From Atkinsonella hypoxylon (Eukaryota; Ascomycota; Sordariomycetes; Hypocreales; Clavicipitaceae), in assembly GCA_000729835.1 (NCBI GenBank), contig JFHB01000194.1:1-58301 (forward strand): DNA of 58,301 nucleotides, written 5' to 3'. A program made the position numbers and the translations under genes. Below the pieces are notes generated by a model, which searched no databases, had not been told where the DNA came from, and saw only the letters and a program-made list of their open reading frames with translations. This document shows positions 1-9,687 of this stretch, in pieces (the first letter of the stretch is position 1; each line of letters starts with the position of its first letter).

Positions 1-200
1 CTCTTATATAACAACAGCATAATAGCACTACAACATCAAGGACTATTAGCTACAATACTATAACGTTCTTCCTAATTTCCCTTTAGGGGCCCTCTGGGAG
101 CCCTGCTGGGGGCTGTCTGCAGCGCTTATCTCTTTACACAGCAGATGCTTACCGCCTATTCCGTAATTTCAGTACTATTCAGTCTTTAATACTAAACCTC
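1..200. repeat. Copy A of a degenerate dispersed repeat
   Basis: This AT-rich stretch at the window edge contains a block (about 105-180) that closely resembles a block at about 6255-6345. The shared core includes CTCTTTACACAGCAGA followed by a similar pyrimidine-rich tail with only small gaps. Both copies are followed or preceded by low-complexity sequence rich in ACTATA and TTAGCTA. No open reading frame is present. It is probably a decayed transposon end or LTR fragment; the element type cannot be named from this. The copy may continue beyond the window. Confidence 0.5.
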
Positions 201-234
201 TGTCCATACTAATGCCATGAATGACATGGCGTTT

Positions 235-960
235 CTAAAAACCAACATCAATCTTGTAGCCACCATTGACCTGAGTTGTTGAGAAGTTGACTTTTCCAAC
301 ACAGTCGCCATACTCGTAAGGCTTTCCAATTTTTCCAATGCCCGCGCCAGCAGTCCTGGAAGTAGGATTATACATAGTAACAGATGTCTTGGGCAGCTGA
401 GAGCACTGGTGGCTTCCAGCGTTCCAAGGGTAGTATTCCACGAATCCAACCTCGCTTGGCTTGATGCCGCCTGCTACCGAGGGGAGCGTATATGATCCGA
501 TATGGACGGCTTTTCCAGTGGATTTGTTGATTGCGGTTCCCTTCCAGGTTGTTCCCGAGGTGCGTTCTACAACAATGTTGTACGTGACGCTATAGTCACC
601 CTCGAAGTCTACAGCGCAACTTACGCCAGGTCCACCATCCGCTCCAGAGTGGCAGTTTGCATCGTTGGTAGTAGTTCCGTCCTGGAATGAGGAGAAAACG
701 GCATGGACGATGCTTTTGCCGTTCCTGTTGGGTCGATTCTGAATACCGCAGTATCCTACATCTTTAATGCCATAGAAGCGGAATTGCTGGGCAAAGTAGT
801 AGCCGGAATCGTGACTCGCCCCGGCCATATTGAAGGGGAACGTGACGTCTTTGAGACCTCCGGCTGGACTTGCAGAGAAATACCAGTCATTGCCGACCAG
901 TGCGAGGCCAGTTTGAGGGGCAAGGATTGCCAGAGCTGCCACTGAGCACTTCATGATCAA
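235..960 (-). CDS. Secreted protein of unknown function, DUF3472-like in style
   Basis: Single-exon gene of 241 residues. The N terminus is a clear signal peptide: a basic MK start followed by a hydrophobic alanine/leucine stretch, so the product is expected to be secreted. Either Met1 or Met3 could initiate. The mature part is rich in Gly, Ser, Thr and aromatic residues, has several cysteines that could form disulfides, and contains a YYFAQQFRFYG...GYCGIQ block. That block resembles the beta-sandwich DUF3472-type family of secreted microbial proteins, but I hold that assignment loosely. There are no catalytic motifs I can defend. A TATA-like box lies about 100 bases upstream of the ATG. It has no functional partner among its neighbours. 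Coding status is strong, because the frame is long and open and the signal peptide is good. Confidence 0.82.
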   Translation of the reverse strand: MIMKCSVAALAILAPQTGLALVGNDWYFSASPAGGLKDVTFPFNMAGASHDSGYYFAQQFRFYGIKDVGYCGIQNRPNRNGKSIVHAVFSSFQDGTTTNDANCHSGADGGPGVSCAVDFEGDYSVTYNIVVERTSGTTWKGTAINKSTGKAVHIGSYTLPSVAGGIKPSEVGFVEYYPWNAGSHQCSQLPKTSVTMYNPTSRTAGAGIGKIGKPYEYGDCVGKVNFSTTQVNGGYKIDVGF

Positions 961-1060
961 GAGCGAGAGATTTTGGAGAATGAGCTAAAAGAGATTGGGA
1001 ATAGGAAACTGGGAATAAAAGATTGATGATCAAACTTGGGAAAATGGAATCGAAAGCGAC

Positions 1061-1070
1061 TATTTATAAC
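1061..1070 (-). promoter_or_regulatory. TATA-like box of the secreted-protein gene
   Basis: On the minus strand this reads GTTATAAATA, about 100 bases upstream of the start codon at 960. It is well placed for a fungal core promoter. The assignment rests on sequence and position only. Confidence 0.5.
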
Positions 1071-2272
1071 ATTTCACGTCGACGTATTGACTCTAACGAC
1101 AACCAATTGACATCTCACGAATGAGACATCTCAGCCCCTCGACAACATCTCCTTGCTGCCGAAATGGTTCCAATCGGGTAGGTAACCTGCAGGAATTTGT
1201 CGCGAGTCAGAATCGCCGATTTAGGACACTCCATAGTTAACTAGTTATCACACAAAGATGATCAAGCCGGGCCAGTGTTCAACAGAAGCTACAGTAGGGG
1301 AGTACTCCGCACAGAAGAAAAAGAAAAAAAAAATAGAGGAAAGAGGGAAGAGGAGAGAGAAAAGAGAAAAGAGTGAAGGATACATGACAATCGGGAGCCC
1401 CAGAGGATGTCATGTCACAACCCCTTCATCTTCATGCCTTGCGTGTTGGTAGGCAGGAGGGATTTTGTAGTTACCCGTGTGTCCCCCTTATTAAGGCAGA
1501 CAGCGATGCGCAATATTCCAGAACCCTTTCTTTTCTTGGTGGACCTTGAGCTCGCATTTGTGCTCAAATGCCGATGATTGATGGTAGCACCCCCGATGAC
1601 TGCTCGTCTTGCTTAGAGTTGGCAATACAATGTGCTTTGCGCCATCAACACGAATTCATCTGGAGAGACTGCAGAACAATCTCTCGTATTACCCGCGAAA
1701 GTCGATCCTCGGCTCTCTCCGTAACACAAGCACGCATGCAACACTCGAGACGACAATACAAGCCATTCGAATGCGTAGCAAAAAGGGCTGCGGAGTAGTT
1801 GAACTTTCTTGTTCATCTTGACAACAAGTGTGATAGAGAGCTCTCTACTATCCCCAAAGCTCCAATGAACATTCGCAAGATGGAAATGCCGTGATGGCAA
1901 CGATGAATTCTACAAGTTCAAACCCATTCTCTTTTCATTTTCCATAATCAGGCCTCGGCGGATTTCCGAACACGATGCTAGCATTTTTAAGCATCAGCTT
2001 GTGCACAAAACTGTTCAGTCGTTCCTGGATTTTAAGGTCCCGATGGCTCTTTCTAGTAAGAAGTGCTACTTATATAAAGTATACGATTTTTGATACCGGC
2101 TTCGACACGAAATGCTTTTCACCTTGCACGGCTATCAACGGAGTGCTCGAGAGTAAGGACAGAGCAGTTCTCTCAATTATGTAACTCTTTGGCCGTACTA
2201 ATCTAGCATTACCGCTTCTCTTGGCCCCCCCCCCCCCTCCCTCCCAAAAAAATAAAAAAATAAAAAAGATGA

Positions 2273-2677
2273 ATGCTTGGGCTGGATCAGTTTGGTACTG
2301 CAATTGTCCAGGCATTGGACACATACCCCAAGTCTGGGAAGATACAGCTAGAGAAGGTGATTGTACAGAGCATACAGATGTTTACAGCCCAATCTTTGCG
2401 TGGCCCCGACGCATGTTGTCCCGTCATGACAAAACTTCTGACCGAAAGTATGACTCCAGAAGCCTCTCGTTTAGTAGACATTCTCGTTGAGCCTCTGCAG
2501 CAACTGGCAAGAATGGAATCCAGCCGGTCCAGGGACCAAAGATTGCGATGGCATGCCTTCGTCTGTCACAGCTTCCTAGAGTTGAGACAGGCTATAATCG
2601 ACCTGGTCAGGCTTTTCTTGAAAATGATGCTGGAAGACACAGGCAACGACAGAAAAGAGCGTGGGATCATGAGATGA
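2273..2677 (+). pseudogene. Possible gene fragment or orphan ORF, 134 aa
   Basis: An open frame of 134 residues starting at an ATG. The predicted protein looks helical and non-repetitive, with blocks such as VDILVEPLQQLARM and FLELRQAIIDLVRLF, which is more protein-like than the other open frames nearby. There is no signal peptide, membrane segment or known motif. It sits directly after a C14 run and A-rich tract, an odd place for a promoter. It could be a remnant of a larger gene, one exon of an unrecognised gene, or chance. I do not assign a function. Confidence 0.25.
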
Positions 2678-3780
2678 ATCGGAGGGCAGGGCCACGATGT
2701 TATGGTGCTTAGTGACGTTTCAAAGAAGGCTCGATGAATGGAATATTGACTAATACAGGACAAGCTCTCAGTATATTCAAGGTTCAAGGTTCAAGACTAT
2801 AGCTGCTCAAAATTGAATCACGATCAGTCTTGAGTTGAGATGCGGTTTAGGATGAGGTTTCTATGAGATGTTGCTGGTAATAGTTATCGGTCATTGTGGA
2901 AATATCCTCGCTCTGCGCCTTGACGTATCCGTACTCGTCTCTTTGCTGCATGCCTGCAACATATTTACGGAGCAATTGCTCGACAGCAGAATAGCAGATG
3001 CAGCTGCTGTCATTCCACGTTGAAATGTCTTATCTACGACATTGAGCGCGCCACGCAAACACTGCTGAGGTTAAGTTCTATGCTTGATAGGCCCTCCTCG
3101 TCACATGCGTCATCACTTTACGCAGTGTTACAATGATTCTGGTCAGCTGTCATACAGCTGAAACGATAGTTTCATCTATCATATGTCACCTATTTATGGC
3201 CACGGTTCTGGAAATGCGGCGTCTCTACGTGTAGAAACTTGTACCAAGCACCCTATTTTGTTCACATGTCGTTTATTTATTATAAGGGGTCATTCGTCAT
3301 GTCGACCCATTGTCAAATGCCAATGCCAAGGCTATTCCTCAACCGGGTTTCCTGCGTCAGATGCTCCGGTAATGGTATCAAGATGTTACCACGACAGGCT
3401 AGTTTTGGTTTTCGAGATAGCTGCACATTGTCTCAATGAATTATGCGTTGCCCCTGGGAAATGGCGTGCTCGGTCACACCGTGCTTCGTGAGCACCGGCC
3501 CTGGAAAGAAGTGGGTGGAGTGACGTGATCGGCACCAACATCGCGTCAACGCTTATGGCCCCAGATGTACTGCACTATCGCGGCGGCCGCTTGAGAATTG
3601 GGAAGGCATGTCAGTGAGTTACTTACATTGACGCAAGCGACCAACTTCTGGGGGATCGCGGCGATGGATTACAGATCTTATCATGGAAGGGAGAAGGTTT
3701 ATTTCGCAACAGCTGGGGTTGACCGACCGTCACGCAATTAATGCGGGGCTCGATGTCTTTCTGAGTTGAGTGTAAGCCAA

Positions 3781-3790
3781 GTATAAAAGA
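3781..3790 (+). promoter_or_regulatory. TATA box of the TauD-like gene
   Basis: GTATAAAAGA, about 145 bases upstream of the ATG at 3933. It is followed by a leader that contains a poly-A and poly-G tract just before the start codon. Confidence 0.55.
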
Positions 3791-3932
3791 CGGTGGGAGA
3801 AGCTCCTTCAAACTTGGCAATACGAATAGATATCATTTACCTCCCAGATTCACGAGAAAGAAAAAGAAAAGGAAAAAAAAAAAAAAAAAAGGGGGGGGAC
3901 ATCAACAGAGCACGCCACCTGTCGTACCCACG

Positions 3933-5255
3933 ATGGCACCTTCGGCCGTTACAACCATTACCACGGAGGAGACACAGCCTCGCTCAACCTACAAGCTCAA
4001 CTTGGGAAACTACAAAGAGATTGATCCCTTCAATGTGGACAAGGATGTCGAGACAGGAACGGTTGGCGGCAACGGAGCAAAGGTACGTGACTTCAAGACC
4101 GAGCCCCAGAGTTGACTGATCGGTTTGTAAGCCCTAACCCGTCTCTTTATTCCTAGTACCCTCACTATCTGCCAACCTGGAACCCCGAGGAGAAATATGG
4201 CCCCCTGGAGAGATTCGAGCACTACGAGCACGGCAAAGACGCCGACACATCATATCCCAACCTGCTCCCGCAGGGCGTCAAAGTCACCCAGCTCACACCC
4301 ACGATTGGCTCCGAAGTCTCCGGCATCCAACTCTCTTCCCTCACCAACGCCGGCAAAGATGAGCTGGCTCACTTTGTCGCCAGGCGAAAAGTGGTGGCGT
4401 TCCGGAACCAAGACTTGGCCGACCTCCCCATCCAAGATGTCCTGAAGTACGGCTCATACTTCGGCCGTCATCACATCCACCCTACCTCCGGAGCGCCCGA
4501 GGGCTTCCCGGAAATCCACCTCGTCCACCGAGGCAAAGGGGACAAGGGCGCCGCGAGATTCTTCGAGGCGCGCACCAGCTCGGTGGCATGGCACTCTGAC
4601 GTCTCGTACGAGCAGCAGCCCCCCGGGACTACCTTCCTGTACATCCTCAACAAGCCCGAGACCGGCGGTGACACGCTGTTTGTCGATGCGGTCCAGGCGT
4701 ACAAGCGGCTGAGCCCGCTGTTCCAGGAGCGCCTGCACGGGCTGAGAGCGACGCATTCTGGCATCGAACAAGTCAATGCTGCCGCTGCTCAGAACAGCAT
4801 CAAGCGAAGAGAGCCGGTGGTCCATGACCATCCTATTGTCCGGACGCATCCTGCCACCGGTGAGAAGGCGCTCTACGTCAACTCTCAATGTACGTCTTTT
4901 TTTCTTTTTTTCTTTTTTTTTTCTTTTTTTCCTTCTGTGGAGGTGCAAAGCTCACAACGCTCTCCTGCTGACATGACATGCCTGTTTTGTTATATACATA
5001 GTTACCCGCGAGATCGTCGGTATGAAGAAGGAAGAGTCGGATGCGATTCTCAAGTTCTTATATGACCATTTGGCGTACGGTGCTGATTTCCAGGCCAGAA
5101 TCAGGTGGGAGGAGGGTACTGTCGTTATTTGGGACAACCGCGTTACCCAGCACACGGCCTTGGTAGACTGGGAAGATGGCCAACGACGCCACTTGGCTCG
5201 GATCACGCCCCAGGCTGAGGTTCCATATGAGACTCCTTTTGAACCCAGCACGTAG
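3933..5255 (+). CDS. TauD/TfdA-family 2-oxoglutarate-dependent dioxygenase
   Basis: Three exons: 3933-4082, 4157-4889 and 5002-5255, giving 378 residues. The introns (74 and 112 bases) have GTACGT donors and TAG acceptors; the second contains a long pyrimidine tract. The protein belongs to the TauD/TfdA group, which couples 2-oxoglutarate and O2 to hydroxylation of a substrate such as a sulfonate. The Fe(II) ligands are visible as H196-x-D198 in AWHSDVSYE and H345 in VTQHTAL, with R361 in LARITP as the likely 2-oxoglutarate-binding arginine. Length and motif spacing match fungal sulfonate/taurine dioxygenases, which supply sulfur when preferred sources are short. The substrate cannot be read from sequence. 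No signal peptide is seen, so it is probably cytosolic. No sulfur-pathway neighbour lies beside it. Confidence 0.9.
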
Positions 5256-5507
5256 ATCTCCCAGGCCCGGGCAGGAAAAAAAAAAAAAAAAAAAAGGACA
5301 TGAGAAACGAGCGATACTGTGATAAAATGTAGTAATGTACACCACTTACGTCATTCCCTAGCGTCATGCCGTTGACAGCCGTGGGTGCGCATGTAGCTCA
5401 CTTCAAATCAACTTTTGTGTCTTGCAAGTCAGAAAGAACGTCAGCGAAATCACCTGAGGCACGATTCGTAATCAAGCATCCTGCCAGTATTCCGTACGTG
5501 AACTGAC

Positions 5508-5552
5508 ACCATGAACTCACACCATGAACTCACACCATGAACTCACACCATG
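5508..5552. repeat. 13-base tandem repeat, 3.5 copies
   Basis: The unit ACCATGAACTCAC occurs three times in perfect register, followed by a partial ACCATG. It is noncoding. Confidence 0.9.
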
Positions 5553-5859
5553 CGGCTAGGAAGTCTTTCTGGACTCGGACATTGAGACCCTGACCTTTGA
5601 TGCAAAAAAAAAAAATAAACCATGTGCTTTACTGGCAATCGGCACTTAGTGAGACCGAAAGCCAGCTTGGCGCACTTGGAAATTCCGTTTCTCAGGAACG
5701 GCGTTTTCTACAATTGCTTCGCCGAGGTTCAAGCTGACAATTGACATGTCAGAAGGGCAGCTCGAGAGGTGTTGGGGCTGTGCCGACAAGGGACGAGAGG
5801 AGAGAGTGGCGGCGGCTGTAAAGACCAGTCAAGGCACTTGCAGTTCCAGCCAATAACAC

Positions 5860-6500
5860 CAACCCCTACTTGCAGAGGTAGTTTAGGTGTCGGCATCAAA
5901 GGCTCGGTAGTTAGCTAGCCCCCGCCCGAAGAGGGGGTGGTCGCAGATGCAGATTTCAAAAAGACATCTCCACTATTCCGTAGGCTCTGTTGAAGGTAAT
6001 ACTGCCCCTCTAGCACACCTACACGGGTTGGGGCCATTGGTTCGATTCCTGCGGCCAATCATAGCCGCTCGGCTGGCTCGGCGCGGGCTGCCCCCCAAGC
6101 CCTAATACCTAAAACCTCGGCCCATCTATTCCGTACAGGTCGTACAGGTCCGACCCGATACCACGTGCCCAGGGCACTTTTTATAAGCCACTTACGAGAT
6201 TTGGCTGCAAACGAGTTAGGTGCTTGGGCCAAGACGACAACAAGCAGGGCTGCCTGCAGCCCCACCTTCGTCTGCGGCGCTCACCTCTTTACACAGCAGA
6301 ATCTCACTGCCTAATTTCTATACTTTCAAGTCTTCAACACTATAACTACTATAGGCTTCAATATTGCATGCAATACTTTGACATTTTTTATTGACTCATA
6401 GCTAGATAATTGAATCAGACATCTCTAATACAAAATATTACACAATTAATAACTCTGCTAGACGCTCTTATAGTATAACTAGAGGTAAAGCCGGAAGCTA
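5860..6500. repeat. Decayed dispersed-repeat zone, includes copy B
   Basis: About 6255-6345 matches copy A at about 105-180, including the CTCTTTACACAGCAGA core. Nearby, CTACTTGCAGAGGTAG (about 5870) resembles the ACTTTACAGGGG repeat family seen at 16.5, 34.4, 47.1 and 48.5 kb. A GGTTCGATTCC string at 6039-6049 looks like a Pol III B box, but it is not part of a foldable tRNA. The right half is AT-rich. Taken together it looks like the remains of one or more mobile elements, possibly a SINE plus a transposon end. No coding remnant survives. Confidence 0.4.
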
Positions 6501-7340
6501 CGCTCCCTACGCCTTCCCTGATCATGCTCAGCAGTTAAAAAGCAGAACCCTGCATGAGCCGACTGAGCCGACTGAGCCGATCACGCCTTGGATGCATTCC
6601 CATCCAGGTCGGCCGGGACTCCGGTCACCCAAGCATCCTTTGCCAAGCCTTCATATGCGTTAGTACTGTAATAAAAAAAAAACAATGGTGGCTGTTGAGG
6701 CTCAGCATAGGATGGTGACGCGCAAAAGTGTTAATAGATGGGCTTTGCAGCAGGTAAACCGTACAGGTTTCAAGAATTCAAGAGTTTGCCAACCCAATCA
6801 ATCGCCTGCGAAAACCCCCTACTGAGACATGCTGGCGAATGTCTTGGAAGAAGGACGTATCATTTATTCATTGGTCAAGCCCAGGCCTGCATTGATCCCT
6901 TGTAGGGTAATAGACTAGGAAATCAAAGGTTCTTTTAATTTTATCTAAAGTTTTCCATACATATATACCTTCGTGTCTATATATAGAATGTTTGTATAGT
7001 CACTGTACTGCTTGCTTCTCTTTATATGCATAGGCGGCACAGAGATCGTCTTTCTTTTGCACCGATTGAGTTGACGGACGCTCTTGTTATAAAAGAGACT
7101 GGTTCGCCATCTCCAGTGGTGATTCCTTGTCAAATCTGCCTGTCTCAAAGACAGCAAAGCAAATTCTGACTTCACTACGGAATACAGGCCTACCAATCAC
7201 CAATGCAGTAACTAACCTCCACCACGGACAGATTTATACTTTTGTTTTTGTGGAGAAAAAAATTATTATAAAGGAAAAAATCGCAAGTCCATCTGCACAC
7301 TCACGGCTGCCTTCAGCAACTTCCACCCTCATCCATCAAG

Positions 7341-9182
7341 ATGCACTTTCCGCCAACATCAGCCTTTCTTCTAGGCTTGGCTGCTGCCCATGTTGGCTGC
7401 GCCGTCAAGGTCAACCCACTGCCCGCGCCCCAGGAAATGAACTGGGGCACATCTGGCCCCAAGAGTGTTGGATCGCTCAAGCTGCGACACAACGGAGAAG
7501 GGCATCATGCTCACGAAGACCTGCTCAACGAGGCCTGGAATCGCGCATCCAAGGCAATCACTTCCCTGAACTGGGTGCCGCAAGCCGTGGAAAAGCCGAT
7601 TGCAAAGTTTGAAGAGTTCCCCAAATCGGGCAGCAGCAGTCACTCCAAGAGAGCAGAGGAAGGCGGAAGCCGGCTCGAGGAGATCAAGGTCAAGATTTCC
7701 GACTGGTCTGCTGATTTGCAGCATGGCGTCAATGAGAGCTATACCCTCACCATCTCGCATTCGTCCTCGACCGTGGAGGTGGCTGCCAAGACGGTCTGGG
7801 GAGCCCTCCACGCCTTCACGACCTTCCAGCAGCTGGTCATTGATGACGGCAAGGGCCTCGTTGTCGAGCAGCCCGTGACCATCAAGGACCATCCCAATTA
7901 CCCATACCGAGGTATTCTGGTCGACACTGCGCGCAACTTCATCTCCGTAGGCAAGCTCAAGGAGCAAATTCGTGCCCTGAGCTTGTCCAAGATGAACATC
8001 CTACACTGGCACATCACCGACAGCCAGTCCTGGCCCATTCAGCTCCAGTCATACCCCGAGGTCACCAAGGATGCCTATTCCTCTCGAGAGATCTACTCAG
8101 AGCAAGATGTGAAAGAAGTCATCTCGTATGCTCGCGCACGCGGTGTCCGTGTGATCCCCGAGGTCGACATGCCCGGTCACTCATCATCCGGATGGAAGCA
8201 GATTGACAAGGATATCGTCACTTGCGAGGACAGCTGGTGGTCCAACGATGACTGGCCGAAGCATACTGCTGTCGAGCCTAACCCTGGGCAGCTGGACGTG
8301 CTGAACCCCAAGACGTACTCGGTTGTTGAAAAGATATACTCAGAGTTGTCGATGCGCTTCTCTGACGACTTCTTCCACGTTGGAGGCGACGAGCTGCAGA
8401 CCGGCTGCTTCAACTTCAGCAAGGGTATCCGAGAGTGGTTTGCCGCCGATCCGAAGCGCACGTACTCTGATCTGAATCAGCACTGGGTCGACAAGGCGTA
8501 CCCCATTTTCAAGTCGGAGAAGAACACGGGCAAGAAGCATCGTCGCCTCGTCATGTGGGAAGACGTGGTTCTCTCACCAGACGCTAATGCGCACAAGGTT
8601 CCCAAGGACGTCATCATGCAGTCGTGGAACAACGGCACCGGAAACATCGACAAGCTGACCAAGGCCGGCTACGATGTCATTGTCTCCAGCGCCGACTTCA
8701 TCTACCTCGACTGCGGCTACGGCGGCTTTGTTTCCAACGACCCTCGTTACAACGTTCAGACGAACCCTGACCCCAAGGGAGTCGCCTTCTCCTTCAACTA
8801 CGGCGGTCCCGGTGGCTCATGGTGCGCACCTTATAAGACCTGGCAGCGCATCTATGACTTCGACTTCACGTACCAGCTGTCGGAGGAGCAGGCCAAACAC
8901 ATCATTGGCGCCGTCGCTCCCCTGTGGTCCGAGCAAGTTGATGATACCGTCATCAGCGTCAAGGTTTGGCCTCGCGCGGCTGCCCTAGCTGAGTTGGTTT
9001 GGTCTGGCAACAAGGATCCCAAGACCGGCAAGAAGCGAACCACGAACTTGACCCAGCGTATCTACAACTTCAGAGAGTACCTGGTCGCAAACGGCATTGC
9101 TGCGGCGCCGCTGGCCTCCAAGTACTGCCTACAACACCCCCATGCTTGTGACTTGTTCTATGATCAGAACGCTATTAAATAA
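7341..9182 (+). CDS. Secreted GH20 beta-N-acetylhexosaminidase
   Basis: Intronless gene of 613 residues with an N-terminal signal peptide (hydrophobic FLLGLAAAHVG region). The N-terminal half holds the chitobiase/HEX-type alpha-beta domain, with VWGALHAFTTFQQL. The catalytic TIM barrel begins near YPYRGILVDTARNF and contains LHWHITDSQSW and PEVDMPGHSSS. The diagnostic FHVGGDE motif places the catalytic Asp350-Glu351 pair of GH20, where the substrate N-acetyl group acts as nucleophile. Length and domain order match fungal NagA/Nag1-type enzymes. It removes terminal N-acetylglucosamine or N-acetylgalactosamine from chitooligosaccharides. The likely roles are chitin turnover at the cell wall, or degradation of fungal or insect chitin outside the cell. 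The function call is firm; the ecological role is inference. Confidence 0.96.
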   Translation: MHFPPTSAFLLGLAAAHVGCAVKVNPLPAPQEMNWGTSGPKSVGSLKLRHNGEGHHAHEDLLNEAWNRASKAITSLNWVPQAVEKPIAKFEEFPKSGSSSHSKRAEEGGSRLEEIKVKISDWSADLQHGVNESYTLTISHSSSTVEVAAKTVWGALHAFTTFQQLVIDDGKGLVVEQPVTIKDHPNYPYRGILVDTARNFISVGKLKEQIRALSLSKMNILHWHITDSQSWPIQLQSYPEVTKDAYSSREIYSEQDVKEVISYARARGVRVIPEVDMPGHSSSGWKQIDKDIVTCEDSWWSNDDWPKHTAVEPNPGQLDVLNPKTYSVVEKIYSELSMRFSDDFFHVGGDELQTGCFNFSKGIREWFAADPKRTYSDLNQHWVDKAYPIFKSEKNTGKKHRRLVMWEDVVLSPDANAHKVPKDVIMQSWNNGTGNIDKLTKAGYDVIVSSADFIYLDCGYGGFVSNDPRYNVQTNPDPKGVAFSFNYGGPGGSWCAPYKTWQRIYDFDFTYQLSEEQAKHIIGAVAPLWSEQVDDTVISVKVWPRAAALAELVWSGNKDPKTGKKRTTNLTQRIYNFREYLVANGIAAAPLASKYCLQHPHACDLFYDQNAIK

Positions 9183-9687
9183 ACGAGCTGCCTCGAGGTT
9201 TGCATCGCGCCTCGGGGGCGAATTTGTGTCCTGGCTTGAAATTGATAGGAATCTTGTTTTCATCAAGATCACTTTTGTCGTTTTTACCGACGCCAATAGA
9301 CATGACATGCCTTGAATTTCTTCTCTTCGCTATGCTCGTGCTGTCTTGCGTTAAGGAGTTTTCAATGTTTAACCCTCTTTTACCCTGGTCGTCTGCGGGC
9401 CAGCTATCGAAGCATTTCGTATTCCAAGCAAGGTATAGCATTTGGTTCAGTGTGAAGTGTTATCCTGAATCACTAGCCACTTGATTGGAAATCGCGGAGA
9501 ACATAGGAATGCATGCACAGTAGCGAACGATGTAATAAATAGTGCGCTTCTAGCCGCTCACCTAAACCAAAAGTGACAAGAATTATTTCCGAGACTTCAC
9601 ATTATTATTATTATAAAAAGTGAGACATATCATTCATTGCCGTGAGGAGCCAGATGTCCTTTTTCCCGAGCAGCCCGCGTCTTGCAT
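9183..9687. other. Convergent 3' flanks of GH20 and Zn2Cys6 gene
   Basis: A 0.5 kb gap between the stop codons of two convergent genes. It contains ordinary AT-rich 3' flanking sequence and an ATT triplet run (about 9602-9614). Nothing else is recognisable. Confidence 0.5.

Larger units (their letters stand above)
961..3932. other. Intergenic stretch, no convincing gene
   Basis: About 3 kb between the secreted-protein gene and the TauD-like gene. It holds an A/G-rich tract (about 1312-1372), a 14-base C run followed by A-rich sequence (about 2226-2268) and an A run followed by a G run (about 3870-3898). One open frame at 2273-2677 is listed separately. Other open frames here are short and lack introns, signal peptides or recognisable motifs. 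Confidence 0.6.
5256..7340. other. Intergenic stretch with repeats, no gene seen
   Basis: A 2.1 kb gap between the TauD-like and GH20 genes. It begins with an A run at the TauD-like 3' end. It then contains a 13-base tandem repeat (5508-5552), a dispersed repeat zone (about 5860-6500), a short GAGCCGACT tandem (about 6556-6582) and an A/T-rich leader before GH20. A TTATAAAAG element at about 7086-7094 could be a TATA box for GH20, although it lies 250 bases upstream of the ATG. No open frame looks coding. Confidence 0.55.

Noticed and set aside
4454..4948. 164-codon minus-strand frame in the TauD-like gene
   Set aside because: Antisense shadow that runs through the second intron's poly-pyrimidine tract.
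6030..6060. tRNA-like GGTTCGATTCC string
   Set aside because: The flanking bases do not form a T-stem, and no matching acceptor or D arm is visible upstream. It may be a SINE B-box relic but not a tRNA gene.
7371..7967. 198-codon minus-strand frame within GH20
   Set aside because: Antisense shadow of a strongly supported GH20 coding region.
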